A stretch of DNA of 64,000 nt. Origin: Mesaphorura yosii (lineage: Eukaryota; Arthropoda; Collembola; Poduromorpha; Tullbergiidae). Location of the stretch: NCBI GenBank assembly GCA_009869945.1, contig WIXG01000010.1, positions 434,001 through 498,000 of the forward strand, written 5' to 3'. Below are positions 23,201-36,128 of the stretch, one piece after another (position 1 is the first letter of the stretch; every line of letters begins with the position of its first letter). The position numbers and the translations under genes are program-made. The notes beneath the pieces are model-generated. The model ran no database searches. It worked only from the letters and a program-made list of their open reading frames with translations, and was not told the DNA's origin.

Positions 23201-26200
23201 AAGGCGTTACGCGTTACGTAAGAAGTACCTGCTGGCTTCCGAGTGTTCGGAGGAAGTTCATTGCCTCAATTGGATTTAAACTCGTCTGTTTACATTAACA
23301 AAGTGTGCAATGCGCATGCAGAGCGAAATGACTACAACGTATTTCTTCTTGATTTCATGATTTCTAGTATTAATTAACTCGAGGACAAAATTCAGCTCGA
23401 GGACTTGAAATTAATTCGCTGGGACGAACGACTCCGCTTCCAAATAAGGCAAGCAAATAACAAGCAACTTCTGTGCGCTAACCACCGCCGTTACACTTCG
23501 ATTTAATTACAAAATGGCAATGATAAATTAGTTTTGCTACTTGCTCGCTGTACGTGCAAGTAATTAGAGCCAAGAGTGTAAAAATAGAAAGTAAAAGTTA
23601 GTGCAGATCCATGTGCAGGTGTTTGCTATGAAATATGATTCTGATTCGCTTGCCTTTACATAATGACTGGTGTATTCTTACTAATCCGCAACTAATTACA
23701 GTCTAAATGGTTTAACGCTAAGCAATTTGTTTTCACTTGCGCCTGGGCTATACTGTACTGCCACTGCGCTTATCTTCCACAATAATTATGTAATGAAGGC
23801 TCCGTCCCAGTCTCAGATTTCTACTACCATTTGATTGAAAGGATTTAATTTATTATTCGTTCGGCCAACGAAGCAGTGCAGTGACTGATCTGACTGACAA
23901 GACAGCCCAAACATGATATAAGATTATGATTAGAGCACATCGAATTGCGCCCATTTCTCACTAGGCAGGTAGGCTTTTAGACTTCAATTTCACTCAGCAG
24001 CAGCGCTTTTCTCTTCTTCCTGTAATGTGACTAATTGAAATTCCAATTCAAGTGAGAGTGTGATTGCATTTTTGTTGGTCCATTTAAACTGGGATGAAGC
24101 AACAGTTAATCCTGCGTGACTTTCTTGGGGAAGAGTGACGCCCAAATCTGAGCCTTAACCTCCTCATTCTTCTCCTTTGTAGCTTGCCACTCCGCTGCCT
24201 GCCCTTTAACCAGTTTCATATGTGCACGGTAATCCTTCTCTTTCGCAATTCTAATTTGCAGCTTCAGATCCTTAACAGTCTTCTTCATCTCTTCGATTTG
24301 CTCGCCAAGTCCAATCATTTCAACTTCGATGTCCTCGCCAAGCGCTTCGCCACTCAAGTTCTTCTCAATCGCGTACGCGTTAGCACTGATGTAAACTGAC
24401 TGATACGCTTCGATGGTTTCTCGAATCTCATTTCGAACGCCCAGTAGGAGAAGGCCGCGTTCAGCACTTTCGATTGTGACTTGGCGAATAATTTCATCGA
24501 AAAACTGCGTGTAAAGTTCGCGTCGGATTTCACAGAGCCCAGCGTCTCGAGCTCCTTTTTCTTTGAGTTGTCGATTCAGTGCTTCTTCCAGCACAAGAAC
24601 GTCAGAGCGGGTTGCTGGAACCGAGGACACAATCTGCCGCCAAGCCTGTCCCTCCGACTCCCACTCGCGTGGTGGAATAATCGAGTTGAGGATGTCTTGT
24701 GTCTCCTGCTTGGTCAGAGAATGCTCCTCGTAATTGCACGCGCCTCCATCCGGTCCGATTCGCATGACGCGTTCAGCGAGTTCAGTTTGAGTAAACTCCT
24801 TGAAATCTTTGCCCAGGAAGAAGAGAAGTTCTATAAAGCCCGGGTCTCGTTTGAGCCTCTCCAATTTGCGTCGGTGTTTGACCTTCTGAGCCTTCTTCTT
24901 CTTGTCGACGACCTTACTCTTATCGCGATGTTCAGTTACAAGCATGGGTGTTCGGTACTTGATCAGGGAGGAGGCATTGAGGGCGTGCATGTCTTCCGCC
25001 ATTTTGAGCTTTGGCGTTCACTCAATTGAAGCTTTCCAAGGCGAATTGGGTTCCAAAATTACAAACTCAGATCGAAGCTGGACACGGTGAAACCATTTTA
25101 CTCAACTAATATCACTTTAGTATAAAATCGAGGTTTCACAAAGGATTGAATGGCCGCAAGCGAGGTAGTCAGCTCTAGCGATAACTCTCCAAATGTCAAT
25201 ACTGATTGGTATTGTTAGCTCACTTAAACCTGGCATGGAAACTAATGCTTTATTAGTCGCAGTTCTGATGCCCTCCCACGCACGCACCGCACGCGCACTC
25301 CTAAATGGTAATGCCAATAGGTCAGGCCACTTTTACTCACCTTTTCCACAGCAAAGACTCGATAGTTGGTTCCGATTTGAATTCCGTTGGCCAGCTTGTC
25401 AGATTGGTTACGTGACTGTAGCAGAGAGAAAACAAATTGTGAGGAATTAATTAATGGTCAGCCAGCAAGAGAGACAGGGCAAGTCAAAACGTGAGGTGTT
25501 TATCATCATAAATTATTCGCGAATTGCGATACTTGATGCATTTGACGTTTATTGCTTTAGGAGTAAATGTACGCATCACGCGCATGGCATGTCATGTTTG
25601 TATTTAAACTCAATCATTTGTAAACATCATTTTTCTGCATTAGAACTGAGCTTCCACACGAAATTCAATTTCACAAGTCACAGAATGCGAACGGTAGCAT
25701 AAGCATGTTGTAAACCATTTTACAACCTCAAAAAATTATACGGCGGACTCTTCCTGAATGCCAAGCAGGCAAATGTAAATTTGCATAATCTGTCATTTTT
25801 ATTCTTCTGCCAGGGTTCTACAGATTTTCGTCTACAGGCTGGCCAGAACGCTTACGCTTATACGTACGTTTAATTGTACACTTATCATATCCAAAAAGCA
25901 GAGAAACAGGCCACGAATTACGTTGAGATCATGATTGTCTGATTATAATGGTAATTAGGACCACAATGCTTTGTTGCGTTGAAGAGTCGTCCGCAGAGTC
26001 GCGAATCGCGTAAATCATCTCCCTTTACAGTTATCCTTTTCTGCCGAAGCTGAAACCTAACTCAATGAGTACGGCACTGAATATGAAATAATTTAGCGCA
26101 GACGCAGAAAACAAACAATGGGCACGGCAAGTGGACAATGAAGTAAGCGATGCTACGTTCGTATTCATTCACGATTGTTGAATGAAATGAATATAAACGT

Positions 26201-29200
26201 TCATGAATCTCTTAGCTTATCAACCTCAAAAATTCTCCCAGTCTTCAAATCGTCGTCTTTTTGTTGAGTCGTCGCACTGAATGACCAACAAACCGGTAAA
26301 CAATGGGTCTGTGACCATGAATGTGCTATTTGAGGATCGACCGCACTCAAATAAGAAACTGCATTGCAGACCAATCCCACAGAACATGAAGGATGAAGGA
26401 TCTCCTGTGTCGTGCCTGAATTCGGGACGGATCGATCCTATCATTTCGCAAAAATTTTCATATCCACGACGAAATAGCACCCAAACCATACAAAAATGTG
26501 ATTGTGTACTGAGATAATATTTAACTCATAAATTGATAGTTGCTTGAACCTCCCAGCTAGTTCAGTCAGACGCTAACCCCTATTTGAGATCGTGACAGTC
26601 TTCTGTCAAAATTACGACTGCAATGGCCAAAAACGTATGATGAATGTGCCTATGTGTCATGTAAGTTGACTTCTTGACCTCCCACAAAAACTGGCCCGTT
26701 ACAACAATGCAGCTATATGCTTAGGGCATATAGCTGTTATGGCTATGTGTGCTGTTTTTCAAGGTGAGAGAGGTGAAGAGCACATATATGTCATAAAGAA
26801 GATGACCTAATTACCTAACGATTAAACACACGCGATGTTCCATGCTCCTACATCAAGGATTTATCACAAATTGCAAGCTAATGACAGTCATTAACAGCAT
26901 CCAGGATCCAAAACTGTTTTCTGACCTGGTTTTGGTATTTTGTTGCACCAATTGCATCCTCGCAGCAGAGCGAGAAATCACGAAATACTTAAAAGTCATA
27001 AACAATTCGCAAAATGAAGAAAACTAGACACATCATAATAATGGATTTCGCCTGGTTTAGGGAACGTAGAAGCAGCTAAATTAAGTTTTTACCACGAATA
27101 ATACTAAATGATCTTCCGGCCTCTCTTACCTGTGTCGTATGCTGGGCAGAAACTGTGATGATCGTCGTCATCTGTAGCAGTTTCTTTAGAACTCGACCAC
27201 ATGCGGTTGGATCCTCGCGAATTCGCAAGCTTTCCGTGATACCTCCCGTCAAATCCGCAAACCCGTCAAGACTTGATCCGTATTTTAGGGCCTCGTAAGA
27301 GCCATGGAGCCTAAAGAAAGAAATACACCCGTCGGTCAGTTAATTTGTGCAAATAAAGAATGGTCTGTCAAGGTTCGGAGGTTCGACATGCCGTCGGCCA
27401 TCATGCAGTAGTGCAAAATGCAATGCGCCTCTGCTGAGTCGTGTTCGTGAGGAAGCTTCTGAAGCGCCTCATAATTATGACTAACTTTGTGACCATCTCC
27501 ACTGAAACTGTTTCCTTATCCTCGTCTCTCAGATGCAGCAGACGCTGCCGAAGCCAATGTGCAGGCAGTGCATTGTGACATAATCATGAAAACAAAAACA
27601 ATAAAGCCTGAAAATCGTGTGCAAATTATATGTAACGGTTACATCACGTTTCAGTGTGATTTGTCAACCCGAACGGTCATTGTCTTCCATGCATCAAAAT
27701 ATGAATGCGGACGAATTTAGATTCTTGGTTCCGGACTTTAACACTCCATTCTTAAATTCAGAAGAGAAATACATCTGAAAGTATGGTGCGATACAAGTCA
27801 GAAATTGGGAAGTCGTAAACGGCCATCAGCTTGCCGAATGCCGAATTCAGCAAGCCTAATCCTAGTAACAGCTTGACCGAAAACCCAAATTTTCTTTATC
27901 TTGCCTTGCATAACCATAACTTTATGCCTCCTGCTACCAATGACATTGCTTTCAACAGTAATCGGACTCTGTCTCAATTTGTGTATATGAATAAACATAA
28001 CTTAATTTAAATAACAATGGCGCATTTAAAAGGAACGCGAACGTGAAAGATTAACAGTAGCAGAACACGCCCTTGATTGTACGGCGATAGTTAGACAGTG
28101 GGTTTTGAAGGTTGTACGCTTAAAGCGGGCCCACAGCCACAGCCACAGCCCACGCTTGTAAGACGCAATGTGCTGCAAGATGACACGACACGACAGGTTG
28201 ACAAATAGAGCAATTGTTGCTCTTCTTGTGCAAAAAGGCGACCGACTGACTGAATAAGTTGTCATTTTGATTTCGTGATTAATTCGTTTCATAATCACGC
28301 GAGATGCGACACAAGTTACGTTACACAATTTGAGCGACAACATACGCCGACTACGACAGAATCGCTCATGGTTTATTTTATTTTTAAGCAACGAAACTGA
28401 AAGGCAGTTCAACTCTCGAGCCAGAAGTGTGCGTGCACGCGAGTTATTAATGGATTGAGATATTTACCACAACAATGATTATGATGCAGAAACACGGATT
28501 CAGATTAGGCAAGCGAGCACGAGCAGAGCAACAGACCGACAGACAAGTGCACTCGTTTCATATTTTCGATTATTTACTGTCACGCTTCAATTACGGAAAA
28601 AATGCAATCGTAAAAACTCTTGTTCTCAGTTCACCAAATTACTTCATAATTTCCTTTTCAGCCTGTCAAAAGTTATCCAACGAAGACAGAGTTTATGAAT
28701 GTGTATTCTTGCCACAAGCCAAAGCTCGTATCATTCATTCCGATTGCGTTTCTGCTTATTAACTCGGAAAATTATTGCATTCGTGATTGGTCTTGTATGA
28801 AAATGTGGTCGGCCAGGCGCGCGCCTGCATGCGTGTTTTGTAAAGAGTTTCATTAACCTTCGACTGAACCCATTGCAGTTGAGGGCAGGTGAATCCAAAC
28901 AGGGACTTACTTGGCATACGCCTTCTCGAGCAAAGATGCCCAAAACTGATCAGAGTGCATCGAATGCACAAACACGAGACGTCCATTGACGGTTGGTAAT
29001 CTGTCATCGACGAGGATCTCCCTCCATTCACCGCACCACCAGAGACGAAAGCGGAAGATTCCAGCGTAATCATCAGAGCTCTTAACAATGTTGACGTCGC
29101 TGAAAGCCTGGTCAGCCGGAACCACGCGGTAAAAGAGTTCGCGTGAGAGCCACAAACAGCCAAGACAAGACACGAACCATCGATCACCTGCAAAACAAGA

Positions 29201-32200
29201 GAAAATCATTTTTAAATATGACTTACGCCAAGAAAGGCACAATTTTGTATGATTCAAATGTACAACAATGCTGACATGTTTCAATTAACGGCATAATTAC
29301 ATGCTCGATCAATCAATCAAAGAACGAGTAACAATACACGCGCCAGCAATAATTCATGAGGAAATTAATTGTCGCCCGCGTGCATTGCGTTGCCGAATTT
29401 GAAGCGCATGATCAAAAATGAGATTTTTAGTTTCTGAAAGCGTTCCGAGAGTAATTAACATACAAAGAATCATATTTGATTTATACTTCTATTTAATACA
29501 CATCGCAAATGGCAATACTGTGCCAAGAAAAATATTTCACACATGCTCATGATTCGAACATGCACGATGCAGATTCAAGACTAACATTGTGCCGCAAAAT
29601 ATGTTTTGTTAATTATTCAGTACTCAAACTGATTCAAAAGTTGCGAATGCATTCAGCGTTTATTCACCGATTGTCTGCTTATCAGGACTGTTGAACGAAT
29701 AATTGAACAAGAAATAAATAGGCAATAAGGAATTGTTACGATCAAAAGCAATTATAACACCGGCCACAACCGCGCAAACAATAAGCGTACGTAATTTTTT
29801 TTGCCATTTATTGACTTATTACAATATTGAATTTGCATTGTTGCGCAATGAACCAGTCGGAGGGCGACCACACTCTACATTCCACGTCTTGTGTTCCCAA
29901 TTCACCATACAAACATGCTTCTCATATCCACACATGTGATTAAGGCATACGTATGCGGAATTCAATTCATATTAATTTTGAAGTGTTCTGTTACCTTACC
30001 GCAGCAGCAAGATTGAAATCAAGCCATCGTCTGCATGTCCACTCAACAAAAGAACAAACTCTTTTAATAACTTTCACTTCTACCGCAGCGCAGCAGCCAC
30101 ACCACACGTCTTAATGCCTTCATCTCTTCGCACCACAATTTGTGCGTATTGACAGGCCATTATTAGCGTAACCCACTTTGATCGTGCTCATGCGTGCGTG
30201 GCGTGCTTGCCTATGCAAATTAAGACGTAGTCGAGCTGGGCCGAGCTGAAGTCCAATTCGTGTCTTATTAATGTGATTTGTGAATTGTGATTAAGATCCA
30301 CGAGTTTCAGTCGAGCTGCAACTCAACTCATATTAAATTATGAGTTTAACCTCCGTCGCATTAATCATATCCCAACAATTGGCTGTTTCTTGTCCGGAAA
30401 GTCGCCAATCCGTCAGTCGTCAAGTAAATCGTCCATTTTAATGGATTTTTGACAATAATTCGCAAGCGCCATTTGTACAATAGCGAAAGTTCTCTTCTAT
30501 GCACGATTGTAACAAAGTTTGTTAGTTTGTGCTGACTTAGAAGTGTAACAGCTTTAAAAATTCTCACAATTATTCCCACTTTAAGAAAACATGCACTTTT
30601 CCTGTCATTGTTCAGTGGGTCTTTTGTTGACGCCTTTGATAGGACATCAGCACTCAGCATCACTGCTCGCGGTTCGCATTATTAAACAAATATAACAATG
30701 ACACAATTTATTTACTCGCCGCATTTCGCGAATGCCAGCTAACATTTGGACTTGCGAGTTGCGGCTTGCACTTTCGTTTGCAATTTACAACTTTCGTGAT
30801 GCGCGATACAAGTTAATTATTTTATTTCAGTGCAGCGGCTCAGGCAGCGCAATTCGCCTGCGCGAGGTGGGCAATTTAAATGCGTGTGCGTACGTGCAGT
30901 TTGGTGGCGAATGAAATTACTAGTAAATCTGCTTTCAACTTTGGACTTGTGCCTCTGAAGTCTGAACTTGGCGAATTCGAATATCAAATACCATCGCACG
31001 TACGAATTAAGTTGTCAATGTAAGACGAGATTTTTTGTCCCCGCTCCACACAAAAGCTTGTTAGACTACTTTGCGAAGATTTCTATCATAAAATGTGCGG
31101 ATAAGATTAATTCCATTCTACCACAAATTAGTCAGTTTGCACTTTAATGCACGCTGAAATGAAATAATGAGATTAAGTGGTGGGCAATGTCAATGTCAAC
31201 ATCCACTCCAATTTTAAGAGGAGGGAACAAGAGTGACTCTAATCAATTTCCTTCCCTCTTTTGTCTTTCTTCAAGGCAAAAGTCAAGGCAAAGCTCTTTA
31301 TGGAGATTGACATAAAAAGTGAATTAATTCTGACAACTTTCCAACTTAATTTTTTTCTCTTTCTCCTTTTTCGCCGATTATTTCCACTTTCTATTTCAAA
31401 GTCAAAGTGTAGCACGGCAAAGCACGGTGAATCTGTCTCAAATCAGGTGTACAAATAAAATGCGTGTAATCTTGCGAATAAATCAAGCGTACTATGTAAA
31501 AGGAAACAAGTGCAAAACGTGCATGGTAAACTGTTTTGATAATTGAACTTGACATTCAGACATACGCAGCGCAGTGAGAAAACAAATTACAATTACAATG
31601 GCTACATATGATTTCATTTAATTGTGAACTGGATAATATTTTCATTAAACACAACACAGACAGCGCTCTCAATGCAGAATGTCAGTGTGTAGCAGAAGAA
31701 TGAAACTCTAAAATGTTTGGTTAGCAAAATTCACAATTGGAGTCTGTCTGTTGACCTCAATTTTGGCTGCGCATTCGTGCATGATGCACTTGAGTTTGTC
31801 TGTCCACTCTGAAAAAATTAGCAATTACGTGCAAAGTGCCGTGCAGCTGTACTGGTGGAAGGTTTTGGCGATTTTCACGCTGCAAATTTGTAAAACCAAC
31901 AAAATCTCATGACTGAAATGCATAAATCAAAAGCTAATTCTTCGAATTTCTTCGTATTTGCTTTGGACCTCGTACAATCCACTCCAATGTCGTGAATTGG
32001 CCATCCTAACTTCCACCAGGCTCTCAACTTTCGTTTCGCGCAATTCGTGCTGGCCTACGAATTTGAATTAAGGGCTCAGAATCGACAATTCGACAATGTC
32101 GCAGTCACAGCCTGCCAAGGCGTGTCAGCCTCACTCTTAAACCGCAATGCCAGAAGCAGTGATGGCAGTGGCGGTGGCGGTTTAATGGCAATGACAGCGA

Positions 32201-35200
32201 GAACAATGAAAGTATTAATGTGCTCGCACAATGTGAAGCCATGTGCTTGCTATTGCCATCCGCTTTACTATCGCAGGCATGTGGCGGCGGCGGACGTAGG
32301 TGGCACGCTCTAATTCGCGCATTTACGCAAATTTTTTGCCAAAATTAAACCAAGCCACCGCAAATTCTTTCACTTATAAAATAGCATGATACAAAATTAT
32401 AAGAGCGAACTTACCCAACTTTCCAGGCACGATATCGAATTGCTGGGAGTTTCCGTTGAATACGAATTGCGGGTTTGGGCAGAGTTCCTGGAAGAGAAAG
32501 AAATCACAGTTGAGTAATTGCGTTCGTCATTTAATCATCGCATTCTTAAAGTGCTGGCATTTCAGCATTGAAGAAGCGTCTCCCCAAGCTGCGTTGTTCG
32601 ACAATGACAAGTATCATTTCTGAGATAATGATCTTGCATTTTCAGCAACGCAGTGTAAAGTGATAACGATATCAACCGGAGCATCAGTCACATCAGTAAC
32701 AGTAACAATGGTACAAGTTCACACTAGCATTGATATGAAAATAGATTAAAAATAGATTACAGCATGACACTCATTGAAAACACCTTTGACTCTTGCTGAT
32801 GCTGTGCCGATTCCCTTTTTCATTGACCCAGTTTCTCTTTCACCGTACTCTGCATTGACCGATGTTAACCTGATATCATTTCTGTGTTTGAGAAGTGTAT
32901 ATTATTTAAAAAGCAATGGCAAAATTGTAGCACACGGCACCACAGTACAGAGAATCGAAGCAAAGAATTGAGAGACTCGACTGTGACATTTGCACGGCGT
33001 TTCTAAACAAACTTTTACTTCAAGAAAAGCAAAATGTTTTACAAAGTTTACTGTAAGGTGTCTGTGGTAATCCTGTTGACTAATTTGCCAAAGCTTTAAA
33101 CCTTACTCGGATTTAATTGAGTGAGTGAAGTCTATAATTTAAGCGAGCTTACTTTATAGTATTGCGACTTAACCTGCATTCTGCTTTCAATTGATAGGAG
33201 ACCAGAAATCCTCAAATTTTCAGCTAATCAATAATGCTGAATAAGTCTGGTATGTAACTAATCTTTATTGACATGCATTACTCGTGTGCGTAGGCAGGTA
33301 TTGATTCTTTACTCGCCCAACAATTTAATATACAGCTTGCCTATACATTGAGCTACATTGTGTGGCAACAAAGAAACAATCTCCAACTCGAATTCAGCCA
33401 AAACACGAGCCTTCCTCTTCAAAGTGAGTGCCAAGTGCACGAAGCTAATCTTTTCGGAGCTGCTTGAATGGGAAGATCAATGCGCTCGGATAACCTTGAC
33501 TCTGCCTACATACTGACAGGGAAAATTACACGTTGTAAATATCCGTATTAAAATTTCGGCACAGCCTACATTCCATTTGCATCGTTAATCGCATCCTTTC
33601 CTCTAGCCATCTCCATGTTCGTGCCAAGCCATAAAGATAATTTATGTGTTGCTTTAAAACTGTAATGCCATGCCGAGAATGTAGTGACGACGACGATGGC
33701 GTCAATTACTTTAAATCTTAGATATTCTTGATAGAATTCTACGCAAGTACAGTTGGATCGTCCTGGCAAGCATGAATTACGTCTTATGGCTCCACATAAT
33801 ATTTTTGCAAGTGTCATCATCACTCGCCCGCTTTTTTTTTATATTCTTCCTCCACAATCGTTGTCTTTTGTCACAACTGTTCGCGTAAGCGTAATTGTGC
33901 TGTGCTGTGCTCGTAATTGCATGTTCAATGTTCCCGTAATGTCGTAATGCGTTCAACAATGAGGAATTTAGCACGATCAATTATGCGCTGAGATGCGCTC
34001 GTGTAGTGTGCTATCATTTTCTTATAATTCTTGTGCTGCGGCCTATACGAATGAATAAGAGTATCGTACTGAGGAATTATTAAATTTACATCAGACCATA
34101 ATCATAAATAGTGTTCGTAATGATACCGCTCGGTTAGGAGAGGCGCAAACGCGAATCAGCGGAGGTTTAAAGACGCGCTGATGTTATCATCTGTTGTCCC
34201 TGTAATGCAGTCAACTCAGCACAGCGTCAGAGTCCGCGGCGGCAATCAGCATGCAACATCATCACATCACCAGGTGAGATGGATGATCATGGCTTGTGAT
34301 GAAACAGGCATTATCCTGTCCCGAAAAAGCATCTTGTGGTTATTTTGTTACGCCACGCCAGCCAGCACTCATACTTTTGGTAAATTGATGAATATTTGAG
34401 GCTAACAATCGCTTCTTTCTCGCACGCGTGCGGCCACAGCTTCATGTTTTGTCAGTCCTTTGCTTTTTGAGCAGTTACGTTAAGTAAATTGTGGACCGTG
34501 CGTGCATCTGGCGTAACAGAGCACGTAACACACGTCGATACGCTCGGGTTAGCTAATTTAGATTAAGTATGTGGTGAATGGCCATCGCATGCAAACAACT
34601 CGTGGACCCATTCATAAAATAGGAACTAGGAAGTAAGAATCACGAAACAGGCGTCCTAAACAGCAGTCTGAAGTGGACGTCACACTGACAACTCATTTAC
34701 ATGCACAATCCTCAGCCCGGTTCGAGAATTCATTAGAGAAGGTGATGCGAAGGCATAAAACACTCGAGACAAGAAACAACAAGAAGGAGGCACGCAACAA
34801 GCAATAAGCAATTAAATTCTTGTTAAGAGAATGCTCGTTAAGTACAAGTGCTCAAGTACAAAAGACAAGTGCCGTAGACTAGACAATGACAATGTAATGA
34901 ATGCAATTATGCAATATTCATTCTCGTTTCATTTTGATTGGAAATTAAAATTTTGACACAATTTTGAATTGGGATTTATTTCTTCGCGTTATGCGTCAGC
35001 GTCGTAATTCAGAATTTTATTCATCGCTATTCTATTCAGTGTATTTATGCCATCGTACCAAATGCAAGTGGGATGTTGCAAAATCGGTCTGCAGCTGTCT
35101 GTCTGAATTGCATTGCAGCAGGTGTGGATGAAAATGGATACGAAAATGGTGTTTGTAGTTTTGGCCTGGCTTAATGATAAGCATGAATTTTGAATAGAAC

Positions 35201-36128
35201 AGAACGCAAACCGGAAATCAATGTACACATTGCGAATACGCACAAACCCTGCCTTGATTTATTCATCAAAATTTTGTCTCTGTAAAATGTATGATGCTTC
35301 GCCTTAAGCAGGTGTGTTGTGTTTAATGGGTAATCGCACGAAGAGGAACCAATTTTTTCTGTTTTTCCTCGTGGTTTCGTGTTTACATTCTTGTCATTGC
35401 CATCCAATCATTCCCTCGACGCAGAAATCTCGGCTCGGCGTCAATTTGTCAATATTTTGTCCCAAGAGTGCAATAATCTCATTGCGTTGCTGAATAAACG
35501 GCATTGACAATTGAAGATGTATAAACTGTAAACACGCTCGTTCTTTATTTTCTCAAAATGCAATCATGCGTAGCGTATCGGAATAAATGCGTGTCTTTCT
35601 GTGTACGTGAGTGTTCGTCTCAACGCAAAGAAACTTGGCAATGTGTGATGGATGCTATTATTAAGAGCTTTGAGAAAACATGAGTATGACAGCATACATG
35701 CGCTTATAGTACACGGTTTACTTATTTGCCTGTACAATGACACCATTAAACTTTCTTCACGTCTAAGAATAAACGCTACGATGTGGCAGGGCAGAGTCTT
35801 GCCTTGAAATTTGAAATGCATGGAATTTTACTTGAGAAATTGGGCCCACATTTTAGTTTCATGTCCCTGAACCAAATTTGGATTCATGCATGGCAGATTA
35901 CAGTGAGAAATTACTGATTTCCAGGTAGAAATCAACCGAAGCCTTGAAAAAATATGAGGAAGTGGTGAGAAAAATTACCTTTGGCCTTTTCCAAACAAAT
36001 TGGAAAGGCGGCGTTTGGTGATAGAAGACTGACGACTGCACCGCCGAGAACTCCGGATCTTCCCAAAGGTCCCCACGCTTCAGGCAAAGATTCTTGATTC
36101 TTTCGTAGTCGGATGTCATTTTGCCCAT
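17218..36128 (-). CDS. CalpC: Calpain-C-like catalytically inactive calpain, 17 exons
   Basis: The coding exons are 36128-35979, 32487-32415, 29187-28911, 27310-27130, 25415-25341, 22700-22534, 20666-20494, 20129-20035, 19950-19837, 19760-19642, 19137-19092, 18571-18445, 18336-18278, 18177-18030, 17553-17437, 17375-17317 and 17244-17218. All phases agree and sum to exactly 668 residues. Domain order is protease core (about residues 30-330), C2-like domain III (about 330-490) and penta-EF-hand domain (about 495-668). Typical calpain sequence includes FVWKRPK, ADQAFSDVN, EYAGIF-type YAGIFRF, LLEKAYAKLHGSYEALK, GGCRN and a C-terminal WLKLSLMC. The catalytic triad is gone: the Cys of GDCW is Arg77 (GDRWFVSC), the His of GHAYSV is Thr243 (GTNYRV), and the Asn of RNPWG is Ala268 (RASGL). 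EF loops 2 and 3 have lost key calcium ligands. Drosophila calpain-C is likewise inactive, so the orthology is likely but inferred. Another dynein gene lies in intron 5. Confidence 0.9.
20667..22533 (-). other. Calpain intron 6, nothing else seen
   Basis: About 1.9 kb of AT-rich intron between calpain exons 6 and 7. Short open frames are present without splice context or recognisable products. A small near-palindrome (GCAATTCAAT ... ATTGAATTGC) lies near 21471-21492. Confidence 0.5.
22701..24105 (-). other. Calpain intron 5, distal part, nothing else seen
   Basis: This is the 3' part of the calpain intron, downstream of the nested dynein gene. It carries that gene's 3'UTR. No other coding region or repeat is supported. 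Confidence 0.45.
24106..25002 (-). CDS. Axonemal inner-arm dynein light chain p28 (DNALI1 family)
   Basis: This is a single open frame of 298 residues without introns. p28/DNALI1 is a light chain of single-headed inner dynein arms and is needed for ciliary and sperm motility. Family landmarks are SSLIKYRTPMLV near the N-terminus, then ILNSIIPPREW, SSVPATRSDVLVLEEALNRQ, CEIRRELYTQFFDEIIRQVT and SAERGLLLLGVRNEIRETI. A C-terminal coiled coil (about residues 215-290) follows. It has an extra charged segment (about residues 25-70) compared with the human protein. The gene sits wholly inside calpain intron 5 (between exons at 25341 and 22700) on the same strand. The lack of introns, where its neighbours have many, could mean it arose by retroposition or lost its introns. 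The 5' flank ends in GGCGCCAAAGC-type sequence near the ATG and shows no obvious promoter box. Confidence 0.93.
   Translation of the reverse strand: MAEDMHALNASSLIKYRTPMLVTEHRDKSKVVDKKKKAQKVKHRRKLERLKRDPGFIELLFFLGKDFKEFTQTELAERVMRIGPDGGACNYEEHSLTKQETQDILNSIIPPREWESEGQAWRQIVSSVPATRSDVLVLEEALNRQLKEKGARDAGLCEIRRELYTQFFDEIIRQVTIESAERGLLLLGVRNEIRETIEAYQSVYISANAYAIEKNLSGEALGEDIEVEMIGLGEQIEEMKKTVKDLKLQIRIAKEKDYRAHMKLVKGQAAEWQATKEKNEEVKAQIWASLFPKKVTQD
25416..27129 (-). other. Calpain intron 4, with a small perfect hairpin
   Basis: About 1.7 kb of intron. The only structure noticed is an 11-bp perfect inverted repeat with a 5-base loop at 26710-26736 (CAGCTATATGC / GCATATAGCTG). No coding region is supported. 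Confidence 0.45.
27311..28910 (-). other. Calpain intron 3, nothing coding seen
   Basis: About 1.6 kb of intron. A short CCACAG-type microsatellite lies near 28133-28150. Minus-strand open frames near 28.0-28.4 kb lack homology and splice context. Confidence 0.45.
29188..32414 (-). other. Calpain intron 2, nothing coding seen
   Basis: About 3.2 kb of AT-rich intron. No further calpain exon is needed, because exons 2 and 3 join in phase across the GKLGDRW motif. No repeat or RNA gene was recognised. Confidence 0.5.
32488..35978 (-). other. Calpain intron 1, nothing coding seen
   Basis: About 3.5 kb of intron following the N-terminal coding exon. First introns often hold regulatory DNA, but I cannot point to any element here. 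Confidence 0.5.

Noticed and set aside
28133-28150. CCACAG-type tandem units
   Set aside because: Too short to be more than a minor microsatellite.
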